64,000 nt of DNA from Psychrobacter sp. I-STPA10 (GTDB lineage Bacteria; Pseudomonadota; Gammaproteobacteria; Pseudomonadales; Moraxellaceae). Position 1 is the first letter of the stretch. The number at the start of each line of letters is the position of its first letter. The notes under the pieces are model-generated. The model saw nothing but the letters and a program-made list of their open reading frames with translations, was not told where the DNA came from and made no database searches. A program made the position numbers and the translations under genes. The stretch is from positions 1-64,000 of the forward strand of contig NZ_VFYU01000020.1 in NCBI RefSeq assembly GCF_021012795.1, given 5' to 3'. This document shows, one piece after another, positions 58,501 to 64,000 of the stretch.

Positions 58501-58591
58501 GCGCAGCATTTGCTATATTAGAGTTTTCATGAGAATTGGTTGGTGATTGCGAGGATTTATTAGACGAGCTAGAGTCAGAGGTTGCAGACAT
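55550..58591 (-). CDS. glnE: Bifunctional glutamine-synthetase adenylyltransferase/adenylyl-removing enzyme
   Basis: Adds AMP to, or removes AMP from, GlnA according to PII and glutamine status. Two nucleotidyltransferase domains are visible. The N-terminal adenylyl-removing domain has MGKLGAQELNLSSDIDLIF near residue 210 and MRLRPWGDGSD; the C-terminal adenylylating domain has YGKLGGLELGYASDLDLVF near 737 and MRLRPSGNAGMM. At 1013 residues it is slightly longer than E. coli GlnE (946), with Ser/His-rich and Asn-rich insertions near the N-terminus (about 2-25 and 170-190). The ATG at 58591 is chosen because AGGAG lies upstream; the earlier start at 58624 has no site. Its target glnA is at 17972-19381. 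Confidence 0.96.
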   Translation of the reverse strand: MSATSDSSSSNKSSQSPTNSHENSNIANAAQIQVLKLASDYAYQFWQNKPQAVQSFLRSYPLDSNLSHQQIDDLIQDYTIDDDLQVADEAGVITGLRHLRQLLMTRWIWQDALGLISLEQLTLELSNFADGCVIFAKDYVWQTLVKRYGHPTFRASRHQLNSLSSNASSHLSNSHTISSHSDDTAQADTHIMLADDMAVLAMGKLGAQELNLSSDIDLIFVHRARGETDGQKTNGQKSIENKRFMTRLGQGIIKLLDTNTADGFVFRVDMRLRPWGDGSDLAIHLSALEKYFTTHGRAWERFAWLKARIINPIDEQFAQQLQGLIKPFVFRYYVDYSAFSALREMKSLIQNQVAQREDLDNVKLGAGGIRDIEFIVQAFQLIYGGRHSQLEVKSCLKAMQVLYEFDFLDAETYENLQAAYRFLRRVEHGIQAIHDQQTQKLPTDPQWQHNLAVTLGFEDYAQFMATLNQHRQNVHLPFDRMVTERQNPAQEQAETDENQLATLADILTTENRQKLEQFWHSKLVAGLSEEARQRLDDAYPSLVHALIVHEEEMGLANVALPRLLTLLEAICRRSIYLVMLTENPNATVNLIPMLSASPWIAGELARYPVLLDSFLQQRYRHLPDKDELRDILRQRLLRVEANDEEDLLSVLRLFKNNQVLAVAASDVLAERPIMKVSDSLTYIAEVVLEKALERAFAELVKRHGYPMGVSGVPVSEANSGFAIIGYGKLGGLELGYASDLDLVFIHQINEQAQTTGDKSVSGMKFAARLAQKLMNYLNTQTRDGRAYEIDMRLRPSGNAGMMVVSSKSFEYYQHEKAWAWEHQALVRARAICGDKQVMAKFDDIRHNVLSQSRSIEQVKEDVSSMRAKMQNHLGSDKSTQAAGKFNLKQDAGGIIDIEFLAQYAVLAYAHDYPSLTKWTDNVRIFELLSELDIWSKQCCQDLTDAYLRFRAATHQLALAKEGLLVEDELWHDTRMVVQTWWQQIIGSHSAEVVADDKDEDMSRLPALIGDKTL

Positions 58592-58777
58592 AAGAGAACA
58601 CTCCTGATATTGGCAGTCAGTCAAGACATAGAAGATATCAGAGTATCATATATAGCAGATGGCATGAAAGATGATTAGGTTACCCTCACCTCTATTTTTT
58701 TGCTTTGGTTACTAATTGATTGAAATAGATGCATAAAATTTATTTCTATATTCTAATTCTCTATTGATATAAGCATT

Positions 58778-59497
58778 TTAAACCATCAACAGGTGCGCTA
58801 ACATCTCTTGCAACATTGGCGCATTCAAAGAGAGTACATAACCAATCATCGCACCAATGAGCACATCTGTGGGATAATGTAGCCCCAAGACCATACGTGA
58901 GATGGCCACCAATAGCATAAATGGCAACATTATCCACAATAGTGATGGATAATAACTGCCTAAGGTTGCCGTAAATAACACCGCTTGGAGGGTATGACCT
59001 GAGGGGAAACTAAACACATCAAGGGGGCGTTCGCCAAGTATGATTACTTGATGTACCTGATACGGACGAGGACGCACTGTTTTTATTTTCAGCAGCTTAT
59101 AAATAATCAGTCCCGATAGACTAACCAAAGTGGTGGTCAACAAAGGCAGTAATGCCGACTGTCCATAACTAAAAGCAATACATAGCAGCAATGTATACCA
59201 AAACCAACCATCTCCTAAGCGGCTCACCACTTTAAAAAACTGCGCGATTAATTGATTGGTTGAATAGCGATTAATATGAATACACAACTTGGTATCCCAA
59301 GTCAGTAGCTGATTGGTATACACAGCCAAAGCAGGATAGCGATTGATAGCCACAAATATCGGACTGGGGGTCACATTGTTATTTATGTTATTCACAGCCA
59401 ACTTGTCATTATTGTCATTAAGATAGCGGGCAGGCAGCAAACCTTTGGCTATTGAGTCAGCAGTTAGGTCTTTGCTGTCATTGCGTTTGGCGCACAT
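58778..59497 (-). CDS. PAP2-family membrane phosphatase
   Basis: A 239-residue integral-membrane lipid phosphatase (PAP2/PgpB/BacA-like group). The three catalytic motifs are intact: KTVRPRPY, FPSGHT and SRMVLGLHYPTDV. About five or six helices surround them. AAGGAG precedes the ATG. The start of the protein is hydrophilic (residues 1-45). A GT4 glycosyltransferase lies upstream in the same direction with a 219-bp gap, which could indicate a shared role in lipid or glycolipid turnover. The substrate (undecaprenyl diphosphate, phosphatidate or PGP) is unknown. Confidence 0.9.
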   Translation of the reverse strand: MCAKRNDSKDLTADSIAKGLLPARYLNDNNDKLAVNNINNNVTPSPIFVAINRYPALAVYTNQLLTWDTKLCIHINRYSTNQLIAQFFKVVSRLGDGWFWYTLLLCIAFSYGQSALLPLLTTTLVSLSGLIIYKLLKIKTVRPRPYQVHQVIILGERPLDVFSFPSGHTLQAVLFTATLGSYYPSLLWIMLPFMLLVAISRMVLGLHYPTDVLIGAMIGYVLSLNAPMLQEMLAHLLMV

Positions 59498-59716
59498 TGA
59501 TCACTCCTTAAAAAATATAACAATAAATGATAAGCCACCTCGATGATAAAACGATACAACATTGAGCCAAATGCTAGGGACTTTTGCAAAAACAGGCATA
59601 TTAAAACAAAACCCCAAAAATCAATACTAATAAGAATTTATTTTTTGTAAACTTTTTATTTCATAATATTGTAGCCATTTTTATCCTTATAATTTTTTTA
59701 TAACTTTATCTTATCC

Positions 59717-61204
59717 TTACAATAACGACGCTTTATCGGTTAATGGCACATTTGTTGGCTGACACTGCGCTTTAGAGTGCTCAATCAATAGCATGTTACC
59801 TTGTTTTATTTTATTTGCTTGCATTGCCTGTAATATATCGGCTTCTGGTGTTTTTCTATTAGCCATCTTTGTATCAGGTATGGCTGCCACAAACATCTCT
59901 AGCATCTGTACTGCTGGACGCTGCCAAGAATGACTGGCAACCCTATGCCTCGCTTGTATGCCCATTTTTTGTAATTGACACGCTTTCGGCAGTCTAGCGA
60001 CCATATCAATAAAACCTTGCGTATCACCCATATCCGCAAGCTGTCCACAATGCGCATCAACGAACATACCTGCTGCGGCATCATCAAACGCAAATATAGG
60101 TAAACCACTTGCCATCGCCTCAGTGACCACATTACCAAAAGTCTCAACCTGACTGGCAAACACAAACGCATCAGCACTGGCATAATGTGCTGCCAATGCT
60201 GTCCCCGTTTGCATGCCAGCAAATATAATATCGTCACTACACTGCTGTGCTAATGCCTGTAAACGCTGTCTGTCAGGGCCATCACCAACAATAACCAACT
60301 TCATCGCTCGATGTAGCTGGGTGCTTTGCAAGGCTTTAAATGCTTGAATCACCAAATCGACACCCTTTTCAGGTGATAAACGGCTAACCATCATCAACAC
60401 CGTATGTTGCTGCTGCACTTGCCATGAATCACGCAACGCCTGACTACGCATTTGAGGGTGATAATGTTTGGTATCTACCCCTCGACCCACTTGTACCAGA
60501 CGCTTAAAACCTAACTGCTGTAAATCATTTTGTGTCTTTTGGCTTGGTACACAAGTGGCTGCTGACCAGTTATGAAAGCGTTTAAAATATGCCATGATAG
60601 GGTGTGCCAATATCCCTAGACCAAAATGTCTGCTAAAATCATGAAACTGGGTGTGATAGCCTGTGGTAGCAGGGATTTTAAGACGTTTTGCTGCGCACAA
60701 AGCCGCCAATCCCAACGGCCCTTCGGTAGCGATATGTACGATATCAGGGCGAATACTAGCAAACTGTTTTTTTAACTGTTTATAAGCAGGCATACCAAAC
60801 TGCAAATCGCTATAACGTGGAATGGGTATGCCTTTTACCAAAATATGATGGCTTACAATACTCGGTTGTAAACTCGCCACTTCCCTCTCTTTTTTTGCCT
60901 CTACTAATGACTTACTAGGAGACACCAAACTCACCTGATGCCCCATCTTCACCATTTCACTAACCAATTGATATAAACTCATGGCAACACCATTAACATC
61001 AGGTTGCCATGTTTCTGTCACCAGTACAATATGTAGCGGTTTTGCTTGCTGATGCTTATAAATATTAGCGGAATTATTGTTGTCGTTATTATTGCCATTA
61101 TTATTGCTATTGCTATTGTTGTTATCGTTGCTGTCATTAAAAAAATTATTATTATCATGCTGCATAGCAGCCCGTGTAATAGAATTAAAAGTATCTACAG
61201 TCAT
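59717..61204 (-). CDS. GT4-family glycosyltransferase with Asn-rich N-terminus
   Basis: A 495-residue GT-B glycosyltransferase of family GT4, close to GDP-mannose-dependent mannosyl- or glucosyl-diacylglycerol-type enzymes. The N-lobe has VTETWQPDVNGVAMSLYQL and GYHTQFHDFSRHFGLG. The C-lobe has SPEKGVDLVIQAF, VIVGDGPDRQRL and the ExxxxxxxE motif in SQVETFGNVVTEAMASG. Residues 17-45 are almost all Asn, Asp and Ser (DNA 61070-61156), a triplet-repeat tract outside the catalytic fold. No other surface-polysaccharide genes are near, so a glycolipid product is inferred. Confidence 0.9.
   Translation of the reverse strand: MTVDTFNSITRAAMQHDNNNFFNDSNDNNNSNSNNNGNNNDNNNSANIYKHQQAKPLHIVLVTETWQPDVNGVAMSLYQLVSEMVKMGHQVSLVSPSKSLVEAKKEREVASLQPSIVSHHILVKGIPIPRYSDLQFGMPAYKQLKKQFASIRPDIVHIATEGPLGLAALCAAKRLKIPATTGYHTQFHDFSRHFGLGILAHPIMAYFKRFHNWSAATCVPSQKTQNDLQQLGFKRLVQVGRGVDTKHYHPQMRSQALRDSWQVQQQHTVLMMVSRLSPEKGVDLVIQAFKALQSTQLHRAMKLVIVGDGPDRQRLQALAQQCSDDIIFAGMQTGTALAAHYASADAFVFASQVETFGNVVTEAMASGLPIFAFDDAAAGMFVDAHCGQLADMGDTQGFIDMVARLPKACQLQKMGIQARHRVASHSWQRPAVQMLEMFVAAIPDTKMANRKTPEADILQAMQANKIKQGNMLLIEHSKAQCQPTNVPLTDKASLL
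61070..61156 (-). repeat. Asn-codon triplet repeat in the GT4 gene
   Basis: Runs of AAT/AAC triplets, interrupted by AGT/AGC, GAT/GAC and GGC, encode an Asn-rich tract. Copy changes would stay in frame, so length variation is tolerated. Confidence 0.85.
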
Positions 61205-61463
61205 ATTGCAGTCCTAATTATCTTTATAAACTTTTTTATGACTATCACTGTAGCAACACCGATTGACACTTTTATGGCAGTTTTATCGCAGTTTGATGAC
61301 ATGGCAACCACATCACCACAAATCTGTTGATAACAAACTGGCTTTTATATGGATTATTATCCGCTTAAAATTGGCTTATGTTGCAATTTTTGTCATAATA
61401 AGTGTTTGTTATATCAATGATGTTCTATAGATAAACAGAAGAATAGACAAACAGAGTCAAACT

Positions 61464-61910
61464 ATGTCCACTAAGCCCTGCTTATTGCTTCTTATCAGCA
61501 AATCCCCCACCCACCCGCTTGCCCAGCATGCGCTGCGTTATGCTCGTAGTTATTTGCAGCTACAAGCCAATGCTAACTCTCATAAAACAGAAGCAGTATC
61601 AACAATGCCCACAACAATGCCAAAACTGGCAATCTTTTTTTATGCTGATGCTGCTCATATCGCCAATCGCTTACATTGGCAATCAGCCGACCAGAGCAAC
61701 TTAACCGAGCAATGGCAGCAGCTACAACAAAACTTTTCTATTGAGTTGCCCGTCTGTGTCAGTACTGCCTTAGCTCGTGGGGTAGCCGATACAGACAATG
61801 CACAGCGGCATGGGCTACAGGGTGATAATTTAGCTGAAGGGTTTAGCTTAGTTGGACTGGGAGATTTGGCAGATAAAATGCACCGAGCTGATAAAGTCAT
61901 ACAGTTTTAA
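61464..61910 (+). CDS. tusD: Sulfur relay protein TusD
   Basis: First relay protein of the TusBCD complex, which passes persulfide from TusA to TusE for 2-thiolation of tRNA wobble uridine. The acceptor cysteine is C98 in LPVCVSTALARGVAD, and the closing NLAEGFSLVGLGDLA is typical. At 148 residues it is about 20 longer than E. coli TusD (128), owing to an insertion around residues 33-54 (ANANSHKTEAVSTMP). It starts the tusD-C-B-E cluster. Confidence 0.93.
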   Translation: MSTKPCLLLLISKSPTHPLAQHALRYARSYLQLQANANSHKTEAVSTMPTTMPKLAIFFYADAAHIANRLHWQSADQSNLTEQWQQLQQNFSIELPVCVSTALARGVADTDNAQRHGLQGDNLAEGFSLVGLGDLADKMHRADKVIQF

Positions 61911-61952
61911 AGACAGTCATCTTGAAAAACAACCATCTTGAAAGATTCAATA

Positions 61953-61976
61953 AAAAACTCAAAAACTCAAAAACTC
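61953..61976. repeat. (AAAAACTC)3 tandem repeat
   Basis: Three perfect copies of an 8-mer in the 99-bp tusD-tusC gap, preceded by a CATCTTGAAA direct repeat (61918-61943). It is non-coding and ends 33 bp ahead of the tusC start. Confidence 0.9.
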
Positions 61977-62009
61977 AATGTTTAAAAATTAGCAAAAAAG
62001 AAGGCAACC

Positions 62010-62333
62010 ATGACCGTCCTTGTTCGCTTAACCACCCCCACTGAACTTGCCTGCTATGAAGGCTGTGCTTTGGCGTTGACCTTAGCCACTTTTGGGCATC
62101 AGGTACAGCTATATTTAGACAGCGCGGTGTTTGGTGTGTTGCTTGCACCTGACAGCCGTTTGCATGGCATGATAAAATCACTGCATTTATATGACTTACC
62201 ACCAGCATGGCTGCCCGATGATGTATTTAGCAGTTGGATTACAGGTATGCTACCGCAAGCACTGGCAAAGCAAGTAGACTTTATCCCCGAAGATTTTAAT
62301 GCGCAACAATGCTCGCAAATACTGAATTTTTAA
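62010..62333 (+). CDS. tusC: Sulfur relay protein TusC
   Basis: Middle subunit of the TusBCD heterohexamer; a DsrF-like fold. The 107 residues contain PTELACYEGCALALTLATFGHQVQLYLDSAVF, matching the family's helix-strand pattern, and PEDFNAQQCSQI near the end. AAGAAGG lies 6 bp before the ATG. Assignment rests on position between tusD and tusB as well as on sequence, because TusC has few invariant residues. Confidence 0.87.
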   Translation: MTVLVRLTTPTELACYEGCALALTLATFGHQVQLYLDSAVFGVLLAPDSRLHGMIKSLHLYDLPPAWLPDDVFSSWITGMLPQALAKQVDFIPEDFNAQQCSQILNF

Positions 62334-62429
62334 TACTCCATTTTAATACTCAGCTTTTTGTATTAAACGTCTATTACTAAGTACTCTATCTGCCCCATCG
62401 TCGCCACAACCATTGAATTGAGCCTTAAT

Positions 62430-62777
62430 ATGACTACCTTGTTTCAGCTTTATAGCCCAATAGACAGCCTAAAAGCCAATATACGCCAGCTTGCCAGCCT
62501 TTGGCACACAGGTGATAAGCTATTATTACTGGCAGATAGTATTGCTTATATTGACTGGTTATATGCTTATGTTGATGAGCATAACTTTGATGCAGATAGT
62601 GATGAGAATTTATCCAAGCTTGATATGAATCAGTTGTATGTTTTGGCAGAGGATTTAAAGTTATTAGCAGAAACCAGCATCATTAATCTAAATTTGGCTG
62701 ATAAAAAGGTACAAGTTTTAAGCCAAGAGGACTGGGTAAAACTGACCCTAGATGTAGATAAAGTGGTGACCTTATGA
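62430..62777 (+). CDS. tusB: Sulfur relay protein TusB (DsrH-like)
   Basis: Third TusBCD subunit. It is 115 residues from the ATG at 62430 (MTTLFQLYSP), which gives the usual LYxxxSP start; a TTG at 62418 is less likely. The middle has GDKLLLLADSIAY and LYVLAEDLKL, as in DsrH proteins, though an acidic insertion (NFDADSDENLSK) is present. The stop overlaps tusE as ATGA. The assignment depends partly on gene order. Confidence 0.85.
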   Translation: MTTLFQLYSPIDSLKANIRQLASLWHTGDKLLLLADSIAYIDWLYAYVDEHNFDADSDENLSKLDMNQLYVLAEDLKLLAETSIINLNLADKKVQVLSQEDWVKLTLDVDKVVTL

Positions 62778-63166
62778 GCAATCATAGCAATGCATCTACT
62801 AATGCATCTATCAATACCGCTACTACCGCCACTAATGCAACCTTTGCACAGGTGGATTGTGCGCTCGATAGTGATGGACATCTGTGCAATCATAACGACT
62901 GGTCACCTGTGGTTGCACAACAATTAGCCGATACCTTAGAGGTGACATTAACTGACAAGCACCATCGTATCTTAGCACAAGTGCGCCAGTTTTTTACTGA
63001 GTTTAACCACCCACCTGCCACGCGTCCACTGATTAAATACTTGATGCAGACGTTGCCAGAAGATGACATTAGCAACCAAGAGCTGCAACGGCTATTTAAT
63101 ACCGGACTGGTCGCCCGTCATGTCAATCGCATTGCAGGATTGCCCAAACCGCCCAACTGCCTATAG
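62774..63166 (+). CDS. tusE: Sulfurtransferase TusE (DsrC-like)
   Basis: Accepts persulfide from TusD and hands it to MnmA for tRNA 2-thiouridine synthesis. The invariant penultimate cysteine is C129 in GLPKPPNCL. The DsrC core is intact: DGHLCNHNDWSPVVA, ILAQVRQFFTEF, PPATRPLIKYL. The N-terminus is extended by about 24 Ser/Asn/Thr/Ala residues. It overlaps tusB by 4 bp, so translation is coupled. The next gene begins 45 bp downstream. Confidence 0.94.
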   Translation: MSNHSNASTNASINTATTATNATFAQVDCALDSDGHLCNHNDWSPVVAQQLADTLEVTLTDKHHRILAQVRQFFTEFNHPPATRPLIKYLMQTLPEDDISNQELQRLFNTGLVARHVNRIAGLPKPPNCL

Positions 63167-63211
63167 TAGGTGGACTATATTCTTTTATCAGCCATAAGCC
63201 ATTATCATAAT

Positions 63212-64000
63212 ATGCCCTCATTACTTACCCGCCTCAATCATCGTCACTTTGATAGCATTGATTCTACCAACACCACGTTAATTAACGATATCAAAACAAC
63301 ACAGCTTGAGTCAGATTTGCCTCATTTACTCACTGCCAGTACCCAAAGCGCAGGACGTGGTCAACACAGCCGTAGTTGGCAATCTCCTATGGGTAATGTC
63401 TATCTGTCGTTGTATTATCCCTATCAATTTGCCATCACAGGACTGCTGTCTCTTATCGTTGGTTATGAGCTGGTACAGATGCCAGTTATTACTGAGCTAA
63501 ATCAACACCGCCACCGTCATAATCTACCGAATATTGGAGTAAAATGGGCAAACGATGTTGGTTTTTATGACCCAATGCCAAATGCTGAAGGCATTTTTTT
63601 ATTTAATAAACTTGCAGGCATTTTAATCGAGCCTGTGTGGCAAGCAGGCAAACTACTTGGCGTGGTTATCGGTGTCGGACTCAATGTGCATACTGCACCG
63701 CTACTGTGCCAACATACCCAAGAAGGTATGAGCTATCAAGCCATTGGTCTGGCTGATTTATGGCAAGCTCAGCATCTGCAAGCATTACCTCAGCTAAGCG
63801 AGCTTTATACTCAAATCGCTCAAGCCCTTATCAATGCCATGCAACGCTTTAACCAGTTACAACAGCCACAACAACAGCCACAACAACAGCAAACACCTGA
63901 TAGCGTAAGCCAATTTTTACAAGACTTTGCTATCAATGATGCGCTGGCAGGACGGCATATTCGTGTCAGCCAAGTCACAGACCAGCTTCAAGGCAAGCTA
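63212..64000 (+). CDS. birA: Biotin-protein ligase, 3' end beyond window
   Basis: Forms biotinyl-AMP and attaches biotin to acetyl-CoA carboxylase BCCP. The first 263 residues are in the window and the frame is still open at the edge. Catalytic blocks are STNTTL, the GRGQHSR biotin/ATP loop in TQSAGRGQHSRSW, VKWANDV, KLAGILIE and GVGLNVH. The C-terminal domain starts near GRHIRVSQ and continues off the end. There is no N-terminal winged helix, so it is ligase only, not a repressor. A Gln/Pro tract (QQPQQQPQQQQ, 63860-63893) lies before the C-terminal domain. Confidence 0.92.
   Translation, partial: MPSLLTRLNHRHFDSIDSTNTTLINDIKTTQLESDLPHLLTASTQSAGRGQHSRSWQSPMGNVYLSLYYPYQFAITGLLSLIVGYELVQMPVITELNQHRHRHNLPNIGVKWANDVGFYDPMPNAEGIFLFNKLAGILIEPVWQAGKLLGVVIGVGLNVHTAPLLCQHTQEGMSYQAIGLADLWQAQHLQALPQLSELYTQIAQALINAMQRFNQLQQPQQQPQQQQTPDSVSQFLQDFAINDALAGRHIRVSQVTDQLQGKL

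Overview
This window looks like chromosomal DNA from a gammaproteobacterium of the family Moraxellaceae (Psychrobacter, Moraxella or a close relative). The grounds are moderate-to-low GC, the trpG-trpD-trpC cluster known from Acinetobacter and its relatives, an AmpG, CreD and catalase-peroxidase repertoire, and many low-complexity Asn, Gln, His or Ser/Thr tracts inserted into otherwise conserved proteins. The genus is inference. I saw no plasmid, prophage, CRISPR or defence island.

Layout. An IS30-family insertion sequence opens the window (4-1073), and its left end almost coincides with the window edge. A leftward block follows: an ABC1 kinase-like protein, a MoeB/ThiF adenylyltransferase, an EEP-fold phosphodiesterase, a glycine-zipper protein and glycerol kinase (to 7258). 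At 7919-13656 a four-gene export operon encodes a TolC-type channel, an HlyD-type adaptor and two ABC-2 permeases, with no ATPase. Then come creD, the 4.5S SRP RNA gene, a SIMPL protein, glnA, and trpG-trpD-trpC with an Smr-domain gene (to 23712). Next are MscS, a BtuB-like TonB-dependent receptor, purD, a second ABC1 kinase, a TrmB-like methyltransferase, yacG, argD and a LysR regulator (to 35520). The leftward block at 35701-43318 holds dnaX, an uncharacterised 402-residue protein, lysS, prfA and a KAS III enzyme. It is followed by pnuC and an NR-kinase gene, a small membrane protein, a lipoprotein, prmC between two AT-rich unknown genes, ampG, katG, a CysB-like regulator, ilvE, glnE, a PAP2 phosphatase and a GT4 glycosyltransferase. 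The right end is tusDCBE and a truncated birA.

Functional links. GlnE adenylylates GlnA, and both are present; the DNA between glnA and trpG carries eight TGCAC/GTGCA motifs, two of which form an NtrC-type 17-bp dyad. PrmC methylates the GGQ glutamine of the PrfA release factor. PnuC and the kinase form a nicotinamide riboside salvage pair. TusDCBE relay sulfur to the tRNA wobble uridine.

Most notable items: the export operon without an ATPase, whose first permease has a His-rich N-terminus built on an HxN triplet repeat and which has a perfect dyad upstream; two copies of a 140-bp element with terminal inverted repeats (31389-31528 and 43561-43700); the GTGCA cluster; a perfect palindrome filling the spacer of the SRP RNA promoter; and an insertion of about 55 residues in glycerol kinase.
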